DNA of 64,000 nt. Source: Rhodococcus oryzae (GTDB lineage Bacteria; Actinomycetota; Actinomycetes; Mycobacteriales; Mycobacteriaceae). Shown one piece after another: positions 16,506 to 26,497 of the stretch (its first letter is position 1; every line of letters starts with the position of its first letter). The notes beneath the pieces are model-generated. The model was not told the DNA's origin, did not search any database, and was given only the letters and a program-made list of their open reading frames with translations. Both the position numbers and the translations under genes were made by a program. The DNA is taken from positions 186,001 to 250,000 of the forward strand of contig NZ_SUMD01000002.1 in NCBI RefSeq assembly GCF_005049235.1, read 5' to 3'.

Positions 16506-18875
16506 GTGACGACCTCCGTGAAGGACAAGCCCGGAAACCTGCCTGCGGAGTTGACCAGTTTCGTCGGTCGGCGCCACGAGATCGCCGAGGCAAGGCGCTT
16601 GCAGTCCACCTCGCGGTTGGTCACGCTGGCCGGCATCGGTGGCGTCGGCAAGACCAGGCTGGCCGTGCGGGTCGCCGAGGATTCGCGGCGTGCGTTCGCC
16701 GGCGGGGTCTGGCTGGTCGCGCTCGGCGAGTTGCGCGATCCTGCCCTGTTGGCGGAGACCGTCGCCGCTGCGCTCGGCCTGCCGGATCAGCCGGGACGTT
16801 CGGTGTCCAGTGTGCTGGTCGACCACCTCTCCGCCAGGCAGATCTTGTTGGTGCTCGACAATTGCGAGCACCTGCTCGGGGCGGTCGCGGAGTTTGGCGA
16901 GGCGCTGCTGCGCGCATGTCCAGAGCTACGGATCCTGGCGACGAGCCGCGAGCTCCTCGGGGTGGACGGGGAGCGGGTGCTCCGGGTGCCGCCGTTGACG
17001 GTTCCGGACGTGGAGCAGACCCCACCACTCGAGGCGATGTCGCGGTACGAGGCGGTGGCGCTGTTCGTCGCACGTGCCACGGCCTGCCTGCCGGAGTTTG
17101 TGCTCACCGAGGCCAATTGCGCTGCGGTGGCGGGAATCTGCGGCAGGCTGGACGGCCTGCCGTTGGCGATCGAGCTGGCGGCGGTGCGGATCCGGGCGAT
17201 GTCCGCCGAACAGATCATGGAACGCCTGACCGACCGGTACCGGCTGCTGACCGTCGGTTCCCGGGTCGCACCGACTCGGCAGCAGACGTTGCGATCGTGC
17301 GTGGACTGGAGCTACGAGCTGTGCGCCGCGAAAGAGCAGCAGCTGTGGGCGTGGCTCTCGGTGTTCGTGGGCGGTTTCGAGCTGGATGCGGCCGAGGGAG
17401 TCTGCCCCGAGGAGCTGGTAGACGACGATTTTCTGGACGCGGTGGCCTCACTCGTGGACAAGTCGATCCTGGTCCGCGAGGAGTGTGGGGAGATCGTGCG
17501 CCTGAGCATGGCCGAGACGATCCGTGCGTACGGCTCGGAGAAGTTGCGTGAATCCGGCGACTTTCCCAGGGCTCAGCGACGCCACCTCGCGTGGCACGAG
17601 CAGCTCGTCGAGCTGGCCGGGTCGGAGTGGCTCGGCCCCCGCCAGGTGCACTGGATCGGCCGACTCGATCGGGAGCAGTCGAACCTGCGGGAGGCCCTGG
17701 CGTTCAGCATGACCGCGTCGGTGATCGACACCGAGCCAGATGCCACCGCGCGCTTCGTCAACGGCATGTACACGTTCTGGTCGTCGTGCCGGGGCCAGTG
17801 GGGGGAAGCCAGGCATTGGATGGGCCGTTGCCTGACAACCGCCGATGCCGCGCGGGCCGAGGAACGCGTGCTGATGTTGTACTTCGACAGCGTATCGGCG
17901 GAAATGCAGGCCAAACTCGACGAGGCCGCGGCGCGGGTGGCGCAATGCCGCGAGCTCGCAGAGCAATTGGGGGATCCGGAGTCGCTCGAGGCCGCGAACT
18001 ACGCGAGCGGCTATCTGGCCGTATTCAGTGGAGATCCCGCCGCCGCGGTCGAACCGTTCCGGGCCGCAATCGCCAGCGCAGGCGCACGGTCGGCGACCGG
18101 GTCCGCCCCGAGTCGAAGTGTGTCCCGAGTCGGCCGACAGGTGGGTGGGCTTCTAGGCCTGGCAGCGGCGAGCGGACTATCGGGGGACGAGGAGACGGCC
18201 GTCGCCTGCCACGAGCAGATCCTTGCGATCACCACCCCGCGAGGCGAGCACCACTTCCGTGCGTACTCGTCCTGGACTCTCGGACATACAGCGCTCCAGG
18301 TGGGCGAGACCGATCGAGCAGCAACCCTGACGGAGCAGGCGTTGCGGCTGATCCGGCAGATCAACGACCCGGTCATGGCGGGCTGGTGCCTGGAGTCGTT
18401 TGCCTGGATCGCGATACGCGAGGACGAGCCGACGCGTGCGGCCGTCCTGATGGGTGCCGCGGAGGCGCTCGCGCGGACGGCGGGGAGCGCCACGGTGACC
18501 CTTCCCTACCTACTTGTCCACCACGACGAGTGTGAGCGACTCACTCGCGACGCGCTCGGGATTCGCGGCTATGGCGAGGCGTTTCGGACCGGTGCCGGGA
18601 TGGGTGTCGACGACGCTGTCGCGTACGCACTCGGGGACCGCCGCACCGAGGAGCCCCGGAAGGCGCCGGTCGCACCGGTGCTGACTCGTCGAGAAGCCGA
18701 GGTGGCCGACCTCGTCGCGGAGGGACTGACCAACAAGGAGATCGCCTCCGTGCTTGTGATCTCGCCCCGCACCGCTCAGGGTCACGTCGAGCACGTCCTG
18801 TCCAAGCTCGGGTTCACCTCGCGGACACAGATCGCGGCCTGGGTTGCGGAGAACCACAAGAATCGACAGCCCTGA
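16506..18875 (+). CDS. STAND-type LuxR transcriptional regulator (NB-ARC-like ATPase plus TPR-like region plus LuxR HTH)
   Basis: A 789-residue regulator. Walker A is GIGGVGKT at residues 43-50, Walker B LLVLDNCEH near 118, and the ILATSRELLGV and GLPLAIELAA motifs mark an NB-ARC/AP-ATPase module. A helical repeat region of about 350 residues follows. The C-terminal LuxR HTH occupies about 725-785 (LTRREAEVADLVAEGLTNKEIA then SPRTAQGHVEHVLSKLG). Proteins of this plan bind ATP and a signal and activate promoters as oligomers. GTG at 16506 is used, with GAGGGGAC just upstream. No obvious target lies next to it: the following gene converges on it. Confidence 0.88.
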   Translation: MTTSVKDKPGNLPAELTSFVGRRHEIAEARRLQSTSRLVTLAGIGGVGKTRLAVRVAEDSRRAFAGGVWLVALGELRDPALLAETVAAALGLPDQPGRSVSSVLVDHLSARQILLVLDNCEHLLGAVAEFGEALLRACPELRILATSRELLGVDGERVLRVPPLTVPDVEQTPPLEAMSRYEAVALFVARATACLPEFVLTEANCAAVAGICGRLDGLPLAIELAAVRIRAMSAEQIMERLTDRYRLLTVGSRVAPTRQQTLRSCVDWSYELCAAKEQQLWAWLSVFVGGFELDAAEGVCPEELVDDDFLDAVASLVDKSILVREECGEIVRLSMAETIRAYGSEKLRESGDFPRAQRRHLAWHEQLVELAGSEWLGPRQVHWIGRLDREQSNLREALAFSMTASVIDTEPDATARFVNGMYTFWSSCRGQWGEARHWMGRCLTTADAARAEERVLMLYFDSVSAEMQAKLDEAAARVAQCRELAEQLGDPESLEAANYASGYLAVFSGDPAAAVEPFRAAIASAGARSATGSAPSRSVSRVGRQVGGLLGLAAASGLSGDEETAVACHEQILAITTPRGEHHFRAYSSWTLGHTALQVGETDRAATLTEQALRLIRQINDPVMAGWCLESFAWIAIREDEPTRAAVLMGAAEALARTAGSATVTLPYLLVHHDECERLTRDALGIRGYGEAFRTGAGMGVDDAVAYALGDRRTEEPRKAPVAPVLTRREAEVADLVAEGLTNKEIASVLVISPRTAQGHVEHVLSKLGFTSRTQIAAWVAENHKNRQP

Positions 18876-18953
18876 TCCGAATCCAGGGAACGAGCCCTGC
18901 TCGGGTCGGTCGCGCTGTCGGCGGGTCGGGGTGCCCTACCAAGCGATCCGCTG

Positions 18954-20474
18954 TCACGGCTCTTCGCCATCGCCCGTTTTGCCGCCGCTGTGTGGCGTTC
19001 CTCGCACCCGGCCACGTCGTCGGACGTGGATTTCGTTGTGTTCCATCGCTGTTCGACGAGCGCGGTCGAGGAGTTCCCCAGGATGGTGGCGGTGGTTGAC
19101 CTTCGGCCGCTTCTGCGGGTCGATGTGCGGTGGTGGGGTCCATTGGGTGCGCCCGGCGAAGGCGGTGCCGTCGGGGGCGATGCCGGTCTGCCAGCCACCG
19201 GGCCCGTCGTGGATGAGGGCGTGGCAGGCGTCGCAGCCCAATGTCAGCTCGTCGATGTCGGTGTTGCCGCCCTTGCGCCAGTCGTGGACATGATGGACCG
19301 CGGTCATGGTGGCGGGGGCGTCGCAGCCGGGCCGGGAGCAGCCGCCTTCGGCGGCGATCAACGCGAGACGTTGGTCGGCGGAGGCGAGCCGTTTGACGCG
19401 CCCAAGATGTAGCGGGCGGCCGTTGTGATCGAATAGCGCCAGCACAGGGTGGGATCGTTCGGCCATCCGGAGTGCGTCCTTGATCGGGACCGCGCCTCCG
19501 GAGGCCGTGGTGACCACGCCGGTGGCGTGTTCCAGCTGATCGAGGCGCATCGTGATGATCGTCGTGACCGGCAGCCCGCGGTGGTTGCCGAGCGCTCCGG
19601 ACCCCAGTAGCCCTCGCAGGACCTGCTTGAGGGCGTCGTGATTTCGTTGTGCGGCGGTGCGGGTATCTCGGGCGGCTGCCCGACCGAGCTCGTTCCGATC
19701 GATGCTCGCGGATTCTGCATCCCCACAAGGTGATTGGGGGGCGTCGGGATTGTTCATCCCCGGTCGGGCGAGTTTGGCCAGCACCGGATCGAGCAGTGCC
19801 CTGGTTTCCGGATCCAGCCACCCGGACACGGGCGTCATGAGGTCGGAATCCTGGCGTCCGAGTCGGAGCCCCCGGCGGCGGGCGCGATCCTTGTCGTCGG
19901 TGAGTTTGCCGTCTGGGTTCAGGTAGGCCAGTAGTCGTTGGCCTGCCCTCGCCACGTCCTCGGGCGTACCGCGCCGGGCCAACTCCGCCAGGACCCGCTC
20001 GGCGGTCTCGACCTCAGGGGTGGGGGTGGCGCGGGGGATCTTATGGACCACCTCGCGCACCGCCGCGGCGTGCTCGGCGCCGATGTCGCCGTCGCGTTGT
20101 GCGGCGGCGGTCGCCGGGAGGGTCGCCGGTAGCTCCTCGCCCGACAGGGTGCGCCAAGTGCCGAGCTTCCTCGCGGCGGTCACCCTCCTGCTCGCATCCC
20201 CCGCGGAGATCCGCAGCACTTCGATCAGGAGCTTGTTGACCGACGCGCAGCCGTTCTTTCCAGGGAGTCCACGCTCGACCGATTCGACGATCAGGCGGTG
20301 CCCGACCGCGGCGGCGGAGCGTAGCGCGGCCTCCATCCCACGCAGCGCTCCCAGGACGTCGGAGTCCGGCAGTCTGGTGAGATCATCCGTGCAAAGTCCG
20401 TCGACCGCAGCGGCCAGTCCCGCCAGGTGCTCTGCGACCTGCTCGGATTCTCCACCACACGCGCTCGAACGCAT
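18954..20474 (-). CDS. DUF222 / HNH endonuclease domain protein (13E12-repeat family)
   Basis: A 506-residue member of the DUF222-HNH family that is abundant in actinobacteria (the 13E12 repeat proteins of mycobacteria). The N-terminal DUF222 part is helical (about 20-330, including SAGDASRRVTAARKLGTW and TPEVETAERVLAELARRG). A C-terminal HNH domain (about 390-450) holds CSRPGCDAPATMTAVHHV and CDACHALIHDGPGGW, with zinc-type cysteine pairs and the HH catalytic pair. The function in vivo is not known; association with mobile DNA has been suggested for family members. No inverted repeats or target duplication were seen around it. Confidence 0.85.
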   Translation of the reverse strand: MRSSACGGESEQVAEHLAGLAAAVDGLCTDDLTRLPDSDVLGALRGMEAALRSAAAVGHRLIVESVERGLPGKNGCASVNKLLIEVLRISAGDASRRVTAARKLGTWRTLSGEELPATLPATAAAQRDGDIGAEHAAAVREVVHKIPRATPTPEVETAERVLAELARRGTPEDVARAGQRLLAYLNPDGKLTDDKDRARRRGLRLGRQDSDLMTPVSGWLDPETRALLDPVLAKLARPGMNNPDAPQSPCGDAESASIDRNELGRAAARDTRTAAQRNHDALKQVLRGLLGSGALGNHRGLPVTTIITMRLDQLEHATGVVTTASGGAVPIKDALRMAERSHPVLALFDHNGRPLHLGRVKRLASADQRLALIAAEGGCSRPGCDAPATMTAVHHVHDWRKGGNTDIDELTLGCDACHALIHDGPGGWQTGIAPDGTAFAGRTQWTPPPHIDPQKRPKVNHRHHPGELLDRARRTAMEHNEIHVRRRGRVRGTPHSGGKTGDGEEP

Positions 20475-20591
20475 GTGCTAATTCTAGCGAGGGGGTCCGA
20501 CACTTCCCCTGCGTCGATACAACGCGCGAATCGATCCGAGCTGCCACCGGTGAAGCGACACCGGAGCCGCCGCGGCGTCTGGTGGGACGTC

Positions 20592-21269
20592 CTACCGTGC
20601 GATCGGGCGCAGGATGACCTCGGTCGGGTGTCCGTCGCGCGGAGTCTCGATCGCGGCCCGTACCGCGCCCGCGACAGTGCCTGCCTTGAGGAACTCGTCC
20701 GGGTCGTACGCGCCGCCCTCGGCCGTGATGATGTCGCGCTGCATGTCGGTGTCGATCCGTCCCGGGTGGATCGAGGTCACCCGCAGCGCGGGCTCCTCCA
20801 GCCGCAGCGCATCACCGAACGCGCGCAGGGCGAACTTACTGGCCGCGTAGGCGCCCCAGCCGGCGTTGGCGCGGAGCCCGGCGCCCGAATTGATCAGCAC
20901 CACATGCCCGTTCGCCGCGCGCAGGGCGGGCAGCAGCAGCCGGGTCAGCTCCGCGACGGCCACCACGTTCACCTCGAACGTCCGGCGCCACACCTCGGCG
21001 GGGATCTCGGCGACCGGGCCGAGCTCGGCCACACCCGCGTTGTGCACCAGGACATCGAGGCGCTCGATTCCCGCGACCGCGGCTGCGACCGCGGCGTGGT
21101 CGGTGAGGTCCGCCGGCCAGCCGACGGCACCGGGCAGCTCCGCGAGTATCGGCTGCAGGGATTCGGGGCGGCGCGCCCCCAGCAGCAGGTCGTGGGTGGG
21201 CGCGAGCTCGCGGGCGATGGCGGCGCCGAGCCCGCGGCTCGCCCCCGTGATCAGTGCAGTCGGACGCAT
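20592..21269 (-). CDS. Short-chain dehydrogenase/reductase (SDR)
   Basis: A 225-residue classical SDR. The cofactor motif TGASRGLGAAIA is at residues 8-19, NAG (HNAGVAELG) follows near 80, and the active site is Ser in LINSGAG with Tyr-x-x-x-Lys as YAASKFAL near 143-147. It would reduce or oxidise a carbonyl/alcohol with NAD(P)H. The arginine pair in the region after strand 2 (ARRPES) favours NADP. It stands alone on the minus strand, between the DUF222 gene and the DrrAB-type exporter, so context gives no substrate. Confidence 0.87.
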   Translation of the reverse strand: MRPTALITGASRGLGAAIARELAPTHDLLLGARRPESLQPILAELPGAVGWPADLTDHAAVAAAVAGIERLDVLVHNAGVAELGPVAEIPAEVWRRTFEVNVVAVAELTRLLLPALRAANGHVVLINSGAGLRANAGWGAYAASKFALRAFGDALRLEEPALRVTSIHPGRIDTDMQRDIITAEGGAYDPDEFLKAGTVAGAVRAAIETPRDGHPTEVILRPIAR

Positions 21270-21302
21270 GGAGTCGAGGCTAGCCGAACCGGCGGGGCGC
21301 CC

Positions 21303-22064
21303 CTACGCGTTCTCCTTGGCGAAGGTGCGGGCCCCGATCAGGCCCAGCACCAGCGCGAGGCTGACGGTGACGAGGGTCCCGATGTAGACGTCGGAGGACC
21401 CGAAGTCGCCGCGGAACAGGGCGCGGGCGGCATCGACGGTGTGCGAGAGCGGGTTGAGCCGCGCCAGCGTCTGCAGCCACCCGGGACCGAGGGTCATCGG
21501 CAGCAGGATTCCCGAGAGCAGCAGCAGCGGAACCGAAACCATGTTCAGCACGGAGGCCAGCGAATCCTCGGACCGCGTTGCAAGGGCGAGCGCGTATGAG
21601 GCGGAGGACATCCCGGCCGCGATGATGGCGACCAGGATCAGCGTCAGCACGAAGCCGAGCGGGTTGGGCCGCAGGTCGAAGAGCAGTACCGCGACCAGGG
21701 TCAGGATGCTGGCCTGGACCATGAGCACCACCATGTCCTTGAGCACCCGGCCGAGCAACAGCGCCCCGCGGCTGGCCGGGGTGACCCGCTGGCGTTCGAT
21801 GATCCCGGCGCGCAGTTCGTAGACCATCGCGAAGCCGGCGAACATCGAGCCGAACAGTCCGATCTGCATGATCAGTCCGGGCGTGAACACCAGCCAGGGG
21901 TCGGTGCCCGCGCCCATCGAGCCGGCGACGCCCTCGAGCAGCGGGCCGAACAGCACCAGGTAGAGGATCGGCTGGGTCAGTCCGATCAGGACCCACAGCG
22001 GGTTGCGCAGGTTCGCGCGCAGATGCGCCCAGAAGATCAGGCCGGTCTCGTTGAGGAAGCTCAT
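21303..22064 (-). CDS. ABC-2 type exporter permease (DrrB family)
   Basis: A 253-residue membrane protein with six predicted helices and the ABC-2 signature region (ELRAGIIERQRVTPASRGALLLGR after helix 2; NMVSVPLLLLSGILLPM near helix 5). With its ATPase it would pump a lipophilic compound out of the cell, or a membrane component to the outer leaflet. The start codon overlaps the ATPase stop by 4 nt (ATGA), giving a two-gene operon as in drrAB. The substrate is not evident from neighbours. Confidence 0.88.
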   Translation of the reverse strand: MSFLNETGLIFWAHLRANLRNPLWVLIGLTQPILYLVLFGPLLEGVAGSMGAGTDPWLVFTPGLIMQIGLFGSMFAGFAMVYELRAGIIERQRVTPASRGALLLGRVLKDMVVLMVQASILTLVAVLLFDLRPNPLGFVLTLILVAIIAAGMSSASYALALATRSEDSLASVLNMVSVPLLLLSGILLPMTLGPGWLQTLARLNPLSHTVDAARALFRGDFGSSDVYIGTLVTVSLALVLGLIGARTFAKENA

Positions 22065-23029
22065 GCTCGGTCTCCGTCCCGAAGGGATCGTCCGGTCACG
22101 GTCAGGAACACGTCGTCGAGGCTGGGTCGCTTCACGGTGAGCGAGCCCGGCACGATGCCTGCCCCCTGCAGCGCGTGCAACAGCGGGATGACCGCGGCGT
22201 CGCCGTGCTCGACGGTCAGGTGCACGTGATGGCCCTCGGTCAGCTGCGAGCGCAGGTCGAGCGCGTCGTCGGCGACCGCGATCGCGCGTGCCGCCAGCTC
22301 GGGCGCGATCTCGAGGCTGATCACGTCGCCCGAGATGCGTCGCTTGAGCTCGTCCGGGGTTCCCTCCGCGACGATCTCCCCGTGGTCCATCACCAGGATG
22401 CGGTCGCAGAGGGCGTCGGCCTCGTCGAGGTAGTGCGTGGTGAGCACGATGGTGGTGCCGCGGTCGCGCAACGAGCGGATGTGGTCCCAGAGGTTGGCGC
22501 GGCTCTGCGGGTCGAGGCCGGTGGTCGGCTCGTCGAGGTAGATGAGGTTCGGCTGGTGCACGAGTCCGAGCGCGATGTCCACCCGTCGGCGTTGACCGCC
22601 CGAGAGCTGCTTACACTTTCGGCCGCCGAGGCCGTCCAGGTCGAGGGCGCCGAGCAGCGCCACGGCGTTCGCGACGGCGGCCGCCTTGCTCAGCCCGAAC
22701 AGCCTGGCCTGCAGGATCAGCTCGTCGAGGACCAGCTCCTCCTCGTTGGTCGACCCGCCCTGCGCGACGTATCCGATCCGGGAACGGACCCCGCGTGGAT
22801 CACGGCGCAGGTCCGCGCCGGAGACCGTGGCCTCGCCCGCGGTCGGGTTGATGAGGGTGCTGATCATGCGCAGCGTGGTCGTCTTGCCCGCACCGTTGGG
22901 ACCGAGCAGTCCGAGGATCTCGCCCTCGTACACCTGGAAGTCGATGCCCTTGACGGCCTCGACGGGTCCGGTCTTGGTCGTGAACGTGCGCGCGAGCCCC
23001 GAGACGCTGATCATGGCTGGGATGCTCAT
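22061..23029 (-). CDS. ABC exporter ATP-binding protein (DrrA family)
   Basis: A 322-residue ATPase. Walker A is [12 protein letters not shown] near residue 40, the signature is LSGGQRRRVDIAL, Walker B LIYLDEPTTGLD, followed by VLTTHYLDEADALCDR. The C-terminal 100 residues form the DrrA extension that regulates the partner permease. It is the first gene of the pair and overlaps the permease by 4 nt. The ATG at 23029 is used; an in-frame ATG 5 codons later (MISVSG) is equally possible because neither has a clear RBS. Confidence 0.9.
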   Translation of the reverse strand: MSIPAMISVSGLARTFTTKTGPVEAVKGIDFQVYEGEILGLLGPNGAGKTTTLRMISTLINPTAGEATVSGADLRRDPRGVRSRIGYVAQGGSTNEEELVLDELILQARLFGLSKAAAVANAVALLGALDLDGLGGRKCKQLSGGQRRRVDIALGLVHQPNLIYLDEPTTGLDPQSRANLWDHIRSLRDRGTTIVLTTHYLDEADALCDRILVMDHGEIVAEGTPDELKRRISGDVISLEIAPELAARAIAVADDALDLRSQLTEGHHVHLTVEHGDAAVIPLLHALQGAGIVPGSLTVKRPSLDDVFLTVTGRSLRDGDRA

Positions 23030-23068
23030 GGGCTCACGATAAGCAGACCCACCGACATCCGCGACCGA

Positions 23069-24211
23069 TTAGATGTCCGTCGGACGCGCGGTCGGGGCCA
23101 GCGCCGGATGCAGCTCCATCTCCTGCGTCTTGACGACGAAGTAGACGTGCTGCCCCGGGGCGAGGTCGAGGTCGGCGACCGCGGCCGCCGTGACATCGGC
23201 GGCGGGTCCGGTGCTGCCGTCCGGGTGGTCCACTCCCCTGACCCGGACGGTGGCCCCGTGCACGTCCAGCTCCGCGATGGTCACCGCGATCACGTTGCGG
23301 GGGCTGGCGTGTGGCGGCGGCTCGAGGTGCACGGCGACCGCGCCCGGCCGGAACAGGGCGACGGCATCGGACCCGACCGCGGCCTCGCCGATCCCGGACA
23401 GCGTTGTGCTCCAGGATGTCCGGAGAATTCCCGGCTCCTCGATCGTCCCGGACACCAGGTTGACCCCCGCCATCCGGGCGGCGAAGGCGCTGCGCGGAGA
23501 GGTCAGCACCTCGCGCACGCTCCCCCGTTCGACGATCCGCCCGGACTCGAGGACGATCACGCGGTCGGCGAGCGCGAGGGCGTCGAGCAGGTCGTGGGTG
23601 ACGAGCACGGCGGTGCGCTGCTCCTCCCGCAGGATCCGGCGCAGCAGTCGGCGCACCGCAGGAGCCGAGCCGACATCGAGGGCCGCCATCGGTTCGTCCA
23701 GCAGCAGCAGTCGCGGGTCGGCGGCGAGGGCGCGGGCGATCGCGACGCGCTGGGCCTGGCCGCCGGACAGCTGCGTCGGCCGCCTGCTCGCGAGCTCGTC
23801 CGCCTCCACCTCGCGGAGCCATTGCTCGGCGATCCCGCGTGCAGCGGAACGGGTTTCGCCCCGGCTGCGCGGCGCGAACGCGACGTTCTCGGCGACGCTC
23901 AGGTGCGGGAACAGCAACGCCTGCTGCGACAGCATCGCCACGCCGCGCGCGTGGGCCGGTACGAACTCCCCCGACGCCGTGTCGGTGAGCACCCGTCCCT
24001 CGAGTTCGACGCGTCCCCGGTCGGGCCGGACCAGCCCGGCGATCAGCGAGAGCAGCGTCGACTTGCCTGCCCCGTTCGGGCCGAGGACGGCGAGCACCTG
24101 CCCGGGCTCGAGGTCCAGGTCGAGGTCGACGTCGCGATGGTCGAGGCGGGCATGGACCCGGAGCCCGTCGCGGCCCGTCGCCCGGGCCGTGGTCTCGGCG
24201 GCCCGGTTCAC
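23069..24211 (-). CDS. modC: Molybdate ABC transporter ATP-binding protein
   Basis: A 380-residue ATPase: Walker [17 protein letters not shown] near residue 40, signature [15 protein letters not shown], Walker [14 protein letters not shown]-loop [16 protein letters not shown], and a C-terminal TOBE-like domain (about 300-375, [19 protein letters not shown]) that binds molybdate and regulates ModC. GTG at 24211 overlaps the modB stop (GTGA), so the four mod genes are translationally coupled. Longer in-frame upstream sequence is the shadow of modB. The N-terminal [17 protein letters not shown] is short and typical. Confidence 0.9.
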   Translation of the reverse strand: MNRAAETTARATGRDGLRVHARLDHRDVDLDLDLEPGQVLAVLGPNGAGKSTLLSLIAGLVRPDRGRVELEGRVLTDTASGEFVPAHARGVAMLSQQALLFPHLSVAENVAFAPRSRGETRSAARGIAEQWLREVEADELASRRPTQLSGGQAQRVAIARALAADPRLLLLDEPMAALDVGSAPAVRRLLRRILREEQRTAVLVTHDLLDALALADRVIVLESGRIVERGSVREVLTSPRSAFAARMAGVNLVSGTIEEPGILRTSWSTTLSGIGEAAVGSDAVALFRPGAVAVHLEPPPHASPRNVIAVTIAELDVHGATVRVRGVDHPDGSTGPAADVTAAAVADLDLAPGQHVYFVVKTQEMELHPALAPTARPTDI

Positions 24212-25047
24212 AGCACACCGCCGGACCGGCGCCTGCTGGTGCCGATCACGATCAGCGCGGCGACAAGGACGAGCAGCAGCGACAGCGCCACCGCGGCCTC
24301 CGGATCGGTCTCGCGCTGCAGGTAGATCTCCAGGGGCAGGGTCCGGGTGACACCCTGCAGCGAGCCCGCGAAGGTGAGGGTGGCGCCGAACTCTCCGAGA
24401 GAGCGCGCGAAGGCCAGCACGGCGCCGGAGATCAGTCCGGGCAGCACGAGCGGGAGGGTGACCCGGCGCAACACGGTGGTGGGCCGGGCGCCGAGGGTGG
24501 CGGCCACGGTCTCGTAGCGCCTGCCGGCCGTGCGCAGCGCGCCCTCGAGGCTGACGACGAGAAACGGCAGCGCGACGAAGGTCTGCGCGAGGACCACCGC
24601 GGTGGTGGTGAACGCGATCCGGACCCCGAACGCCTCGAGTTGTTGCCCGAGCAGGCCCTGGCGGCCGAAGGTGTAGAGCAGCGCGATGCCGCCGACGACG
24701 GGTGGCAGCACGAGCGGCAGCAAGACGAACGATCGCAGTACCGACTGGCCGGGAAAGCTGCTGCGGGCCAAGACGAGCGCCATCGGGACCCCGATGAGCA
24801 CGCACAGGACCGTGCTCGCTGTTGCGGTCTTCAGGCTCAGCAGCAGTGCGGCCCTGGATGATTCGGAGGTGACCAGCGGCACGAAGTGGGCCCAGTCGAT
24901 CTCCAGCAGCATCGCCACCAGGGGCAGGATCACGAAGCAGGCGCCCAGCAGCGCCGGGAGGTACACCCATCGGGGCAGTCCCACCGCGACCTCGCCCCCT
25001 GGTCCCCGGGAGCGGGTCACGGTGCGGAGCACCCCGATGGGAGTCAC
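24208..25047 (-). CDS. modB: Molybdate ABC transporter permease
   Basis: A 279-residue inner-membrane permease with about six helices. The EAA-type coupling loop is [20 protein letters not shown], and [20 protein letters not shown] is the characteristic ModB signature after it. It forms the oxyanion channel with ModC. Start GTG 25047 overlaps the modA stop by 4 nt (GTGA) and its own stop overlaps the modC start in the same manner, which decides the start choice. Confidence 0.92.
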   Translation of the reverse strand: MTPIGVLRTVTRSRGPGGEVAVGLPRWVYLPALLGACFVILPLVAMLLEIDWAHFVPLVTSESSRAALLLSLKTATASTVLCVLIGVPMALVLARSSFPGQSVLRSFVLLPLVLPPVVGGIALLYTFGRQGLLGQQLEAFGVRIAFTTTAVVLAQTFVALPFLVVSLEGALRTAGRRYETVAATLGARPTTVLRRVTLPLVLPGLISGAVLAFARSLGEFGATLTFAGSLQGVTRTLPLEIYLQRETDPEAAVALSLLLVLVAALIVIGTSRRRSGGVL

Positions 25048-25865
25048 GGTGCGGCGAATCCCGCCCCGGCGAGCACCTGACGGCCGGTGGGCCCGGTGAC
25101 GAGTTCGACGAACTCTGCTGCGGCGGGGCTGTTCTCGGAGCTCTTGAGCTCGGCGATCGGGTAGGTGTTCACGGCGCCAGCGGACTCGGGGAACGGGACC
25201 GTGGCGACGGCGGCGCCGGCGCCCGCGGCGTCGGTGACGTAGACCAGCCCGGCATCCGCCTGACCGGAGGTGACCTTCCCGAGCACATCGGTGACCGAGG
25301 ACTCCTCGCTGACCGGCGTGATGTCGGTGCCGGTCGTCTCCTCGATCTTCTGGGTCGCCGCCCCGCACGGCACCTGCGGCGCGCACACGACCACCTGGTT
25401 GCCCGGGTTCGCGAGGTCGGCGAAGGTGGCGATGTGCTTCGGGTTGCCGGGCGGGGTCACGATGGTGAGCGTATTGGTGGCGAAGTTCACCGGGGCGGTC
25501 GCGGTGAGCCCGGCGTCGACGGCCTTGGTCATGTTCTTGGTGTCGGCGGAGGCGAACACATCCGCGGGCGCGCCCTGGGTGAGCTGGGCGACCAGGTCGG
25601 ACGAGCCTGCGAAGCTGAACTCGACGTTGGTGCCGGGGTGCTCGGCCTCGAACTTCTCGCCGAGCTCGGTGAACGTCTTCTTCAGCGAGGCCGCGGCGAA
25701 GACGGTGATGTCGCCGCTGACCGGGGAGGCCGCCGCGGACGTGGTGGTGTCCCCGGCCGGCGCGGAGTCCGAGCTCGAGCAGCCGGCGACGAGGGTGGCG
25801 GCGGTCAACGCGGCGAGCGCCACGGCCGTCGGGCCGATGCGCATCGCGCGGGAAGTGCGGGTCAC
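25044..25865 (-). CDS. modA: Molybdate-binding lipoprotein
   Basis: A 273-residue substrate-binding protein. The signal peptide has the basic n-region [11 protein letters not shown] and a lipobox ending LVAGC, making Cys29 the lipidated residue. The mature protein has the ModA motifs [34 protein letters not shown] and [15 protein letters not shown], with Ser residues for oxyanion binding. It delivers molybdate (or tungstate) to ModBC. The GTG start at 25865 overlaps the stop of the upstream HTH-TOBE gene (GTGA). Molybdenum would serve molybdopterin enzymes, none of which are in the window. Confidence 0.93.
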   Translation of the reverse strand: MTRTSRAMRIGPTAVALAALTAATLVAGCSSSDSAPAGDTTTSAAASPVSGDITVFAAASLKKTFTELGEKFEAEHPGTNVEFSFAGSSDLVAQLTQGAPADVFASADTKNMTKAVDAGLTATAPVNFATNTLTIVTPPGNPKHIATFADLANPGNQVVVCAPQVPCGAATQKIEETTGTDITPVSEESSVTDVLGKVTSGQADAGLVYVTDAAGAGAAVATVPFPESAGAVNTYPIAELKSSENSPAAAEFVELVTGPTGRQVLAGAGFAAP

Positions 25866-26266
25866 GACATTCCTCCTGGGGTTTCGACGATCACGGTGGT
25901 CGCCTTGACCACCGCCACGGCGACCTTCCCGGGCTCGAGCCCGAGTTCGGCCGCGGATTCACTGCTCATCAGCGAGACGACGGTGAAGGGGCCGCACTGC
26001 ATCTGCACCTCGGCCATCACCTTGTCGGCGGTCACCTTGGTGACCAGGCCGACCAGGCGGTTGCGGGCGGAGCTGCCCACGCCGAGCGGGTCCGGCGGGG
26101 GCGTCGCGTGCTCGCGGGCGAAGTCGGCGAGGACCTTGCCGTCGATGACCTTGCGGCCCGACGCGTCCTTGGTGGCGGCGAGGCTGCCGCCGTCGATCCA
26201 GCGACGGACGGTGTCATCGCTGACCCCGAGCAGCGCGGCCGCGTCCTTGATTCGTATCGACGACAT
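25862..26266 (-). CDS. HTH-TOBE molybdate-responsive regulator or molbindin
   Basis: A 134-residue protein with two parts. Residues about 3-50 are a MerR/excisionase-type HTH ([20 protein letters not shown], then a [13 protein letters not shown] wing). Residues about 65-133 are a single TOBE/Mop domain ([20 protein letters not shown] and [16 protein letters not shown]), the molybdate-binding fold of molbindins and ModE. It leads the mod operon, coupled to modA by a GTGA overlap, so it is the probable molybdenum sensor that controls the operon, replacing the larger ModE. ATG 26266 is preferred because GGGA lies 6 nt upstream; another ATG is 2 codons earlier. Confidence 0.85.
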   Translation of the reverse strand: MSSIRIKDAAALLGVSDDTVRRWIDGGSLAATKDASGRKVIDGKVLADFAREHATPPPDPLGVGSSARNRLVGLVTKVTADKVMAEVQMQCGPFTVVSLMSSESAAELGLEPGKVAVAVVKATTVIVETPGGMS

Positions 26267-26303
26267 GAGCATTCCCGTCTGTGTTTCTTATCTGCGTCCT
26301 CAA

Positions 26304-26324
26304 ATTCACTCTAGATCGGTGAAT
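26304..26324. promoter_or_regulatory. Candidate palindromic operator upstream of the mod operon
   Basis: ATTCAC and GTGAAT form a perfect 6-bp inverted repeat around a 9-bp spacer in the AT-richer segment 38-58 bp before the HTH-TOBE start. It sits where a repressor of the mod operon would bind. No similarity to the E. coli ModE site is claimed. Confidence 0.35.
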
Positions 26325-26497
26325 GCGGAAATGCAGCCCAAGATCATCCGTGTTTGCGTATCCCTCGCTTCAGTGCTGGGCGGGGAGAATCCCGGATTCT
26401 TCAAAGGCTGTGGTGTCGGCTCCGGTATTCCTAGACTGGACGGTGCGGTGAGACGTCCGTCGCGCCGCGGTGGCACGACCGAGGTCGAGGAGCACCC

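Noticed and set aside
18876-20591. Mobile element ends around the DUF222-HNH gene
   Set aside because: No inverted repeats, direct repeats or transposase fragments were seen; the family name alone is not evidence.
24212-24970. N-terminal extension of ModC
   Set aside because: It overlaps modB in another frame and lacks family motifs; the GTGA overlap defines the start.
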